From: Scytolyngbya sp. HA4215-MV1
GTDB taxonomy: Bacteria > Cyanobacteriota > Cyanobacteriia > Leptolyngbyales > Leptolyngbyaceae
Assembly: GCA_019359045.1 (NCBI GenBank)
Contig: JAHHIA010000011.1
Coordinates: 209,081-273,080, forward strand
Direction of reading: 5' to 3'
DNA: 64,000 nucleotides
Below, piece by piece: positions 46,003 to 53,419 of the stretch (its first letter is position 1; the number at the start of each line of letters is the position of its first letter). A program made the translations under genes and the position numbers. Below the pieces are notes generated by a model, which was not told the origin of the DNA, ran no database searches, and was given only the letters and a program-made list of their open reading frames with translations.

Positions 46003-48621
46003 TTAAACACATCCAACAATCGGTAAGCAAACTTTGGGTTTTACCTTTTCAATAACGCGATCGACTGCCTGTTCTGGGGTCGGAATATTTAAGCCTGGGA
46101 ACAGGTGATTGACAATGCCGATATAGCCATTGATCTCTGCGGTGGCACGAGCGAATTCAGAGAAGCCAGAGAAGCCAACATCAAAAATGCAACCTTCCAT
46201 CAAATCTGGGGTGACTTTTGCTTCTGTACAAGCATTTTGTGCCTTTTGGATCTGGTCGGCAGACAACATATTGAGGGTCAAGTATTTGTCTGGAAAACCG
46301 GGATTGGTGTAACTTTGGGTGGTTTTACCGGGGGGATAATCAAATAAGGATTCTTCTGGCTTGACCCGCCAGCTATTGGCAAATTGCTTGTAAAGTTGGT
46401 CGAAATAAACTTGCTCGGCGCGATCGAGCACGCCTGGTGCTCTCAATCCCACCAGATTAAGTACCTGCTTCACATCCCCATAGGTGGATCGAACTTCCAA
46501 GACATTCTTGCCACCTCGACTCTGTAAGTCATCCTTTGGATTGCCATTGACGTTGCCAAGTAAGCCGCTATATTTGCCTGCACGGTTATCGACAACGGGT
46601 GAAGTGTTGAGAAAGGAACCGGAGGGGCTAACCAGAACTTTCTCACCTGTGGGAGCACTGACGACATAGGTACCTCCTTGCGTCAATATCTCACCGCCAC
46701 CCTGGAGAGCTAGTTTGTTGCCCTTAATAGTGGTAGGTTTGCCGTTTACTCGGAGGGGAGTGCTGGTATCGGCATCAGGCAGACCTTGAGCATAGAATGC
46801 AACTCTATCACTCCCCACTTTTATGGCGATCGCACTATTGATAGCAAGAGAGCCAGAGCTGTTCCACGGAGTTTGCCGCGCTTGTACTTCAAAGTCACTA
46901 TGACTCGATTTGACCAGCGTAAATTCGCCTAGGGTTTGTAAGTCATATTTAAAGCCATCGAATGTAGTCAGGTGTGGATCGTTACTGCTGTGTCCTGGGA
47001 TTGAGCATTGGTTTTTATCTTGCTCGTTGTCTGACTTACTTTGATTAATTGGCTGGTTACATGGGGCATCTTTCAGCGCTGGTTCTCGAAGACCCATAAG
47101 AACTCTTACTGCATGTACATTCGAGATGACCTGGGGATCATACAGAATCTGGTCGATGTAGTTCCTGGTCGCTATGATAGCAAGCTCCCTAGCCTGATTG
47201 AAGCCAGTTCGTTCTGGATCATCTTTATTCAAGCCTCCAGGACAACCAAAAAGCCCTAATCCATGCCGTACTTTTCCTTTAGGAGCAATGCATGAGTCGT
47301 TCGGACCTGTCCCGATCCAATATCCTGACGTCAGTTTATTTAAGCCAGGACGTAGATTACGAGTATCGTAAATGTGAATGGCATCCAGAGACTCACCCAC
47401 CCATTTACTTTCAGCAGTCTGCCATTGATTCCATTTCTCCCATTTAGGGTCTTTAGGATTACTTAGGCTAGGTTCCTCAGGGGCTTGTCTAGAATCCCTA
47501 GGACTAGCATTTGTGCATGCATCTACATTACATCTTGGCGGCAGACTACAATTTGTATCAGACAAATTAACAACACCTGCAAGAAAATCAGTGTTGAAAG
47601 TGCTCAAAGTAGAAAAGTCGCTTTGACTGAAATAAGTAGGATAAAAATTAACAGGAATGCTTTTAGGCTTGTAGCAAAGAAGACTTCGACCGAGATGTTG
47701 ATTAATGTCTCTATTTCCCATCTCAAACCAATTAGAATGAGAATAAAAATCCTGTAAGGTATGCAATGCTGCGCCTAGAATTATTCTCGATTCTTGACCT
47801 ATATTTGCCTCTTTATTCGCATCTTTAACCTTTTTAATCTTTTCAATAATTAGCTTTTTAAAGGCAACAAGACGATAGGAACAGTGACCCAACAATTCAT
47901 TGTCACAATGAGCCCACGGCTTATCAAATTCGGTTGAAGTAAAAATTCCATCGTGATTACCGCCCAACTTGGCTCCTAGGTCAGTACTTATATTCTCGTT
48001 ATTAATTTCCGTAATTGCGCTTTCAGTAAAGGTGAGGCTACTCTCATCTTTATTACTTTGTATACAACTAGCTAGACTCTTTGCGTTTACACAAATTGGG
48101 CTTTCTATTGGATTTTTTATGTCCTTATCTGCATTAATAGCCCAATTAAATTTCATGTTAGTACCTCTTATAGCACTTCCATCAACATCGTTATGGACTT
48201 CTGGTGATTTAAAGGCTAGAAATACATTGTCTTTGATATTACTTGAACCTTGCTGCTGATTGAACGAGTTATCATAAACATAAGCATCTCGTGTTTTTTC
48301 AAAATTAGAGATACCTGTTGCTATGACAGGATCAGATTCTAATCCTAGATTTTGAGTGCAGAAAGCAGAATTGAAGCTGAAAATTGTACAGGATGCAGCC
48401 AAAAGTAGACGATTTAGAAATGAACCCGAAACGAAAACAGTAGCAACTGTTGCAATAATAAAACTAAGAATACCTAGCAACCAAAATCTAATTTCGCGCG
48501 TAAATTTGTTCACTTTATGAATGCTACTGAGAAGAATCGCGATCGCCTTTCGCCAAAAAGCTGCACTGACAATGAAGAGAAACGTCGCGAGGGCAAGGGC
48601 GATTGAACGGAGCGATCGCAT
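46003..48621 (-). CDS. Membrane-anchored Het-C-like / vWFD protein
   Basis: About 872 residues from ATG 48621 (GTG 48630 adds three). Two hydrophobic helices at about 5-22 and 47-66 anchor it. Residues ~95-500 resemble the Het-C N-terminal domain: TESAITEINN, the metal-site-like HTLQDFYSHSNWFEMGNRD (His290, Asp294, His298 counted from GTG 48630), and many cysteines (CSLPPRCNVDAC). Residues ~545-730 are a vWFD domain: SNDPHLTTFDGFKYDLQTLGEFTLVKS, DFEVQARQTPW, and GLLGNVNGNPKDDLQSRGG. The rest is helical and ends CLPIVGCV. Het-C-type domains occur in fungal incompatibility and in bacterial polymorphic-toxin-like proteins; vWFD domains mediate adhesion. An exported adhesion or toxin role is plausible, not shown. 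Confidence 0.7.
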   Translation of the reverse strand: MRSLRSIALALATFLFIVSAAFWRKAIAILLSSIHKVNKFTREIRFWLLGILSFIIATVATVFVSGSFLNRLLLAASCTIFSFNSAFCTQNLGLESDPVIATGISNFEKTRDAYVYDNSFNQQQGSSNIKDNVFLAFKSPEVHNDVDGSAIRGTNMKFNWAINADKDIKNPIESPICVNAKSLASCIQSNKDESSLTFTESAITEINNENISTDLGAKLGGNHDGIFTSTEFDKPWAHCDNELLGHCSYRLVAFKKLIIEKIKKVKDANKEANIGQESRIILGAALHTLQDFYSHSNWFEMGNRDINQHLGRSLLCYKPKSIPVNFYPTYFSQSDFSTLSTFNTDFLAGVVNLSDTNCSLPPRCNVDACTNASPRDSRQAPEEPSLSNPKDPKWEKWNQWQTAESKWVGESLDAIHIYDTRNLRPGLNKLTSGYWIGTGPNDSCIAPKGKVRHGLGLFGCPGGLNKDDPERTGFNQARELAIIATRNYIDQILYDPQVISNVHAVRVLMGLREPALKDAPCNQPINQSKSDNEQDKNQCSIPGHSSNDPHLTTFDGFKYDLQTLGEFTLVKSSHSDFEVQARQTPWNSSGSLAINSAIAIKVGSDRVAFYAQGLPDADTSTPLRVNGKPTTIKGNKLALQGGGEILTQGGTYVVSAPTGEKVLVSPSGSFLNTSPVVDNRAGKYSGLLGNVNGNPKDDLQSRGGKNVLEVRSTYGDVKQVLNLVGLRAPGVLDRAEQVYFDQLYKQFANSWRVKPEESLFDYPPGKTTQSYTNPGFPDKYLTLNMLSADQIQKAQNACTEAKVTPDLMEGCIFDVGFSGFSEFARATAEINGYIGIVNHLFPGLNIPTPEQAVDRVIEKVKPKVCLPIVGCV

Positions 48622-48853
48622 GATGGGCACCTGATGGAGGGCGAAATGAGCTGGATAATCTCTCCTCAGAAACTACGCTGTTACCTATACTTTGTCAAGG
48701 AATTTTTTATGTCCTTCGTCCAGGCGGAATTTGCGGATGGGTTGGTGAGTACTGCTCTGACGCGAACCTCGGACGTTTCAACAACAAGTAAGCCCTGAGC
48801 AATAGCAGCACTGCAACCTCCGAGTTTTTGGCTACTTGCCAACATGGCACAAG

Positions 48854-48992
48854 ACATTGCTAATGTGAGCCGCTGCATTCCGAATGCGACCTGATGCATT
48901 ACGAATGCGAGCCGATACATTACGAATGTGACCCGATACATTACGAATGTGACCCGATGCATTGCCAATGCAACTCGATACATTGCCAATGC
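48854..48992. promoter_or_regulatory. Array of seven 13-bp palindromes with 21-bp period
   Basis: Units at 48854, 48875, 48896, 48917, 48938, 48959 and 48980, each of the form RCATT-NCN-AATGY, are separated by 8-bp spacers (GACCCGAT and variants). The outer base pair changes together (G...C or A...T) in six of seven units, so symmetry is kept. The array sits in the divergent region between the Het-C/vWFD gene (minus) and the gene at 49095 (plus). Two DNA turns per unit suits cooperative binding of a dimeric regulator. A flanking minus frame turns this into 7-residue repeats, which I judge secondary. Confidence 0.65.
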
Positions 48993-49094
48993 AACTCCAA
49001 ACAGTCGCATTCCGACCAAAAATTTTGCCATCGCCGTTAATCTACCGATCGCCCAGGGCACACTCAAAAAGTCAAACTTATTTAGGAGTGCATC

Positions 49095-49466
49095 ATGCCC
49101 TCTCAAGACACCAGTCGCCGTCTCAGTCCACAAACCCTCAGTCAAGACACCGACTCTCTCAATGGGTTTAACACTATCATTGGCTACAGCACCCAGCGTC
49201 CCGAAGCCTTGCCTGAGCACTTGCAGCAAACCTATCAAACCATGCTGGCACAACAGAAAGTTGAAACCGAAAAACTCGCTATGTTTCGTGCTGCTTCCGA
49301 TGCTGCCCGTCTGGCAGAATGGGAGTTTCACAATGCGGTTCTGGCAATGAAAGAAGTGGTGCGGGGACAGTTCGGCGCAGACAGTAACGAAGCCCAAGCG
49401 ATCGGTCTCAAGAAGAAATCCGATCGTAAACGCCCCACTCGCAAAAGAATCGCGATCGCCAGTTAG
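49095..49466 (+). CDS. Conserved cyanobacterial small protein (helical, basic tail)
   Basis: A 123-residue protein with TAGGAGTGCATC before ATG 49095, a good ribosome site. Residues ~25-95 form long helices (ALPEHLQQTYQTMLAQQKVETEKLAMFRAASDAARLAEWEFHNAVLAMKEVVRGQFG). The last 20 are strongly basic (KKKSDRKRPTRKRIAIAS) and could bind nucleic acid. I know similar proteins only as cyanobacterial hypotheticals. It is the plus-strand gene next to the palindrome array. No function can be named. Confidence 0.75.
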   Translation: MPSQDTSRRLSPQTLSQDTDSLNGFNTIIGYSTQRPEALPEHLQQTYQTMLAQQKVETEKLAMFRAASDAARLAEWEFHNAVLAMKEVVRGQFGADSNEAQAIGLKKKSDRKRPTRKRIAIAS

Positions 49467-49716
49467 GGATCGCCACGCCTGCATGGATTGACGATCGCTC
49501 TGCTCAGAATAGGTGGAGGGAGCGATCGCAGTTTATCTAACCCAGCGATCGCGTTGCTCAGCCACCTGACAGACATCATCGTATCATGATCAAGCAGCCC
49601 CGTGATTGACACAGGTTGCACTGAATTCATAGTTTAAGCAGTCAATTGCCGAGAATGACGAACGAAGGTGTCAAACTAGAAATGAGGATTCGAGGAGATT
49701 TCGGGAGGCTTGGCTG

Positions 49717-50307
49717 ATGACCCTCTCCACTGAGAAAACGATCTGGACAGATGAGGCATTGATGGCGCTGTCCGAAGATGGGCATCGCTATGAGCTAGTG
49801 AATGGGGAGCTAGTTGATATGGGCAACTCCGGGATGGAGCATGGTGGCATTGGCTCATTTCTGGGAGGTCTTTTGGCGATATACGTCCGGCAGCACAAAT
49901 TGGGAATTGTTTGCGATTCCAGTACAGCCTTTACCTTAAAGAATGGAAATAAGCGTTCACACAGTGATTGCACCGCAATTTCGCCCGACGTGTCTTTTGT
50001 GGCAAAAGAACGGCTTAAGGGCTTAAAGCGTCCGCCCCGTGGTTTCTTTCAGGGTTCGCCTGACCTGGCAGTTGAAATTCTGTCTCCCAATAACACCGTG
50101 GAGGAAATCCACGACAAGATTGTCGAATATTTTGAGAATGACACGCGTCTGGTTTGGGTCATTCATCCCGATGAGAAGTATGTGTTGGTTTATCATGCGC
50201 CCGAACCCGATCGCTTGCTGCGCCCGCAAGACTCGTTAGCAGGGGACGCGATCGTTCCGGGTTTTTCGATGGCAGTGGCTGACCTGTTTGAAGAGTGGGA
50301 TTTTTAG
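49717..50307 (+). CDS. Uma2 family (DUF820) endonuclease-like protein
   Basis: A 196-residue PD-(D/E)XK-fold protein: LSEDGHRYELVNGELVDM, TFSPDVSFV-like AISPDVSFVAKERL, and PDLAVEILSPNNTVEEIHDKIVEYFENDTRLVWVIHPDEKYVLVYH. Asp of SPD, Glu of VEI and the following region give the nuclease signature. Uma2 proteins are expanded in cyanobacteria and probably derive from mobile nucleases. GGGAGG lies eight bases before ATG 49717. Confidence 0.93.
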   Translation: MTLSTEKTIWTDEALMALSEDGHRYELVNGELVDMGNSGMEHGGIGSFLGGLLAIYVRQHKLGIVCDSSTAFTLKNGNKRSHSDCTAISPDVSFVAKERLKGLKRPPRGFFQGSPDLAVEILSPNNTVEEIHDKIVEYFENDTRLVWVIHPDEKYVLVYHAPEPDRLLRPQDSLAGDAIVPGFSMAVADLFEEWDF

Positions 50308-50419
50308 ATACAACTTACGCATTTAGCATGATGAGTGCGATTGTCCCTAACTCTAGGTTGAGATGAGTCTGCATAGCTGGCTCCCCGCAGGGCAACCCAC
50401 CCTCAAAAAGGGGTTGCAA

Positions 50420-50790
50420 TGAGTAGGAAAACAAAGCCAATGAGAACTGCGATCGGTAAAATGAGTCCGCAAATGATTGATTGAGTCAGATGATTGAAAC
50501 GATAACAAACAGTGAGATTGCATACCAACGATCTTGCTGTTTGCTTTAAAGCCTTTGAATGCTGGATTTGGCGGACTGAATCCAAGTTGTGGTTAAGGAT
50601 GCCTGTATTCAATGTATCGACCAATACGGTTGTATCAAAAAAGCATTCAAAAATCTCCGTATATGTTCGATAGTTTCCCAATACAGGGAAATCACACGCA
50701 CAAATCCCTGATAATGCCCGCCACAGGGCAAATACCACATCGAGATTCTTAATAATATCCCAATTCAGACATTACCCAGAAAAAATTCTG
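50420..50790 (+). repeat. Long direct repeat, right copy
   Basis: Partner of 41400-41760 in the same orientation, with additional material near 50620-50655 that the left copy lacks. The perfect hairpin of the left copy is degraded here. Confidence 0.7.
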
Positions 50791-50853
50791 CACAATGAAC
50801 ATTGTTAGCCCTCTGAATTATGTGCAAGGGGGAGTTGAAAGATTCCTAGTAGG

Positions 50854-50879
50854 GCATATCATCTCAGCGAATGATATGC
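50854..50879. promoter_or_regulatory. 9-bp inverted repeat upstream of SPFH-holin-lysin operon
   Basis: GCATATCAT and ATGATATGC flank an 8-base spacer, about 180 bp before the first gene. It fits an operator for a dimeric repressor or a leader hairpin; no T-tract follows. Confidence 0.45.
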
Positions 50880-51056
50880 GGTGATTAAGCCTAGATAGTT
50901 TAAGTTTTGTTTAAAAAATTACAATGTCATCCTTGAAAAAGATAGTCTAATTTTTAGAAAAAATATTTTAGACAGAATCAATGAGAAGCAGGATTTTTAG
51001 CTATCTATTCTGTTGTTGTACGCCTGCAAATATGTAAATTTTAAGGAGAAACGATA

Positions 51057-52694
51057 ATGAAAACCAATCAATCAGAGCCTTTTATCGTAGCTCAGTCTAG
51101 TTCAACCGCTCCTGTATCATCCCCACAGCAAACTGCCACAATTTTCACATTATGGACAGTCGCATTGACTGCGATGGTCACTGTAGTATTCACTTTGTTT
51201 TTGGTTAAATTCTTACCTAAAAATGTCTGGTTCATAAAAGCGAAAGATCGGCTCATGAAAGCTTTTGGTGAATTGCATTCAGTAGAACCAGGCCAAGAAT
51301 TTGCTACTGACGTAGAAGTTTCTAATATTCGCACTCTGGATAATCTGAGAGCTACTGTGCAAGCAACTATCTATGTTTGTATTGAAGATGTACAAAAAGC
51401 TAAAAAATTTTTATATGCAGGAGATCGTGTTTCAGCAGCAGCAGTTGATAAAGCAGTAAAAAAGCGTGCAGAGTCTACGATTCGGGGATTGACCAGTAAA
51501 GTAATTACACTAGATGAACTTCATAAAAGCCGAGGAAATATTATTCCTCAAGCTGGCCGATCTCAGCGAGATGATGAAAGAAATTTATCAGAGGAGTTTG
51601 TGGCAGTCAATATTAGCGAGCAAGCTAAAGAGCTGCTACAAAAAGATTTGTCGCATCTAGGCTTGGAGATTACAAGTCTTGTTATTGGTGAAATTGATGA
51701 AATTCCTAGCTATACAGCTACTAACTACTTTGATGCTCAAGCGCTTCAGCACCGAACAAATGTCATACAAAATGCAATTCTCGCAACCCGTCAGAAAGAA
51801 TTAGATACGGAAAAGCAAATACACGAGTGGGAGTTAGATGCAGAAAAACAAATGCAGGAATATAAGTTAGGTATTGGTCATGATATACGAAAAAAAGAAT
51901 GGGAGGTAAGTAGTTCTCTAGAAGAAATAGAGGTCAACCGCCAACTAGAACATCTTGGCAGACTAAAAATTCTTGAAGGGTTTGAAAAAGGGAAGATTGA
52001 TCATGAGCTAAATATTGAACTACACAAAAATAAGAAAGAGAGAGAATTGCAAAAGGAAATTGAAACTTCCAAATTAAGTACTAGAGAACTTATTGAAACC
52101 ACCGAGCTAGAGATTAAAGAAAAGATAGAGTCTTTGAGAAGTGAAGTCCATAAAGTAATAGAAAACAAAGAAGTTGAAGTTGCAATCTCGATTATTCAAG
52201 CAGAACAAAAAAGGCTAGGATACGAAATTGTTCGTGCCAAAACAGCAGAAGACCTCACTACAGAAATTGAACAAGCTAAATCGAAACGCGAAAAGCTAAA
52301 AGCAGAAATAGCCGCTGCTTCGGTCGAGAACGAAGCCCAAATCATCGAACGCTTAGCCAAGGCAGATAGCATTCGTCATAATCTGATACCGGCGACAGAT
52401 GCCGATCGCACGGTGCATTTGATCCGAGAAATACTCCCTGAACTACCCAAATTTGTTGAAATTGCCCAAGCATTAGCTCCCCAAGCTGGGATTTTGGGAG
52501 ACTCCAACATCTATACTTTTCAAAATGACAAGGGAGAAGATATTAGCAAACTGATGCTTTCTACGAGCAGTCTGTTGCTTATTCAATCCTTACTTGATGG
52601 GAAGCTAGGATCTTTACTACTTGATCTACTTCGCTCTTTGAAAAGCGATAGCAAGAGCAAAGAAGATGATCGTTCTGAAGTGAAAATTCCTTGA
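51057..52694 (+). CDS. SPFH/flotillin-like membrane protein with long coiled coil
   Basis: A 545-residue protein. One membrane helix at about 27-53 (TIFTLWTVALTAMVTVVFTLFLVKFL). Residues ~60-220 fit an SPFH/band-7-type domain (ATVQATIYVCIEDVQKAKKFL, a SEQAKELLQKDLSHLGLEITSLVIGEIDEIP block). The segment YTATNYFDAQALQHRTNVIQNAILATRQKELDTEKQ then leads to a charged coiled coil (about 225-430). The C-terminal 100 residues are mostly helical with hydrophobic patches. SPFH proteins form cage-like membrane assemblies. It precedes a holin gene (77-bp gap) and an endolysin gene on the same strand, so a scaffold or gate for controlled lysis is a reasonable guess. AAGGAG stands seven bases before ATG 51057. 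Confidence 0.72.
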   Translation: MKTNQSEPFIVAQSSSTAPVSSPQQTATIFTLWTVALTAMVTVVFTLFLVKFLPKNVWFIKAKDRLMKAFGELHSVEPGQEFATDVEVSNIRTLDNLRATVQATIYVCIEDVQKAKKFLYAGDRVSAAAVDKAVKKRAESTIRGLTSKVITLDELHKSRGNIIPQAGRSQRDDERNLSEEFVAVNISEQAKELLQKDLSHLGLEITSLVIGEIDEIPSYTATNYFDAQALQHRTNVIQNAILATRQKELDTEKQIHEWELDAEKQMQEYKLGIGHDIRKKEWEVSSSLEEIEVNRQLEHLGRLKILEGFEKGKIDHELNIELHKNKKERELQKEIETSKLSTRELIETTELEIKEKIESLRSEVHKVIENKEVEVAISIIQAEQKRLGYEIVRAKTAEDLTTEIEQAKSKREKLKAEIAAASVENEAQIIERLAKADSIRHNLIPATDADRTVHLIREILPELPKFVEIAQALAPQAGILGDSNIYTFQNDKGEDISKLMLSTSSLLLIQSLLDGKLGSLLLDLLRSLKSDSKSKEDDRSEVKIP

Positions 52695-52771
52695 TACAAG
52701 AACTTTATCAATAGTTCTTAAAAGACTGAAGTGAACTATATAGCAATCGCAATGTATATTTTGAGGTAAAA

Positions 52772-53419
52772 ATGGCACTATTGGACGATCTGGTAAAAAT
52801 TGGTGTTCCACTACTAGCGTCGGTTCTAGGTGGACCTCCCAGATTCGCCGCTGGGGCGATAGGCTTGGTCACCAGAATATTGGGCCTTGCGAATAATTCG
52901 TCGCTGAAGGACATCGCCAAGGAAATCCAGACAAATCCGGATGCAGCCTTAAAACTCAGGGAGTTGGAGGTCAATTATCAGCAATACCTCGCCAGCGTCA
53001 GGCTGCAGATGGATCAAGCCGAGTATGCCGACAGAGCCAGTGCTCGATCCCGTGAGGTGGAAATTACTAAGGCGACGGGCAGAAGGGATTGGTACGTCTC
53101 TGTCCTTGGTACGTCCGTCGTTCTAGCTTTCGCAGTGGTACTTGGCATAATGATAATTAACCCTACGCCTAAACAAAAAAGAGATCCCTACACCGATAGC
53201 CTCATGAACATATTGATTGGTGCTTTGACCGCAGGGTTTAGTACTGTACTCGGCTATTATTTTGGTTCGTCAGCCGGTAGCCGCAATAAAGACGACACTA
53301 TCGCTAATCTTTCTGCTGATGTGACTGAATCTCCAAACATTCCAACTCCACTGCTGCCAATCGTGCCGCCACCGCTCCCCGCAGGTTCAGTCTCCCGCAG
53401 CAGTTTGAGGGATGAATGA
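52772..53419 (+). CDS. 3-TM holin family protein (phage/GTA type)
   Basis: A 215-residue membrane protein. The N-terminus has an amphipathic helix (LLDDLVKIGVPLLASVLGGPP and AAGAIGLVTRILGL), then DIAKEIQTNPDAALKLRELEVNYQQYL, a pattern of the 3-TM holin family. Membrane helices lie at about 108-130 (YVSVLGTSVVLAFAVVLGIMII) and 142-166 (SLMNILIGALTAGFSTVLGYYFG). The tail is polar and Pro-rich. Holins open the inner membrane so that lysins reach the wall. The stop overlaps the start of the lysin gene (ATGA), implying coupled translation. Confidence 0.85.
   Translation: MALLDDLVKIGVPLLASVLGGPPRFAAGAIGLVTRILGLANNSSLKDIAKEIQTNPDAALKLRELEVNYQQYLASVRLQMDQAEYADRASARSREVEITKATGRRDWYVSVLGTSVVLAFAVVLGIMIINPTPKQKRDPYTDSLMNILIGALTAGFSTVLGYYFGSSAGSRNKDDTIANLSADVTESPNIPTPLLPIVPPPLPAGSVSRSSLRDE

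Larger units (their letters stand above)
50308..51056. other. Intergenic region with repeats upstream of the lysis-like operon
   Basis: About 750 bases. The 5' part (50335-50420) shares the CCCGCAGGGCAACCCA module of the dispersed repeat family; 50420-50790 is the right copy of the long direct repeat. The last 270 bases are AT-rich and hold an inverted repeat (50854-50879) and the leader of the SPFH gene with AAGGAG at 51044-51049. No gene is supported. Confidence 0.6.

Noticed and set aside
48854..48992. CRISPR array
   Set aside because: The units are 13 bp with 8-bp near-identical spacers; CRISPR needs longer repeats and unique spacers. No cas genes are present.
48681..49484. 267-codon minus frame with 7-residue repeats (AMYRVAL-type)
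   Set aside because: It overlaps the better supported plus gene at 49095, has no ribosome site or family, and its repeats come from the 21-bp palindrome array.
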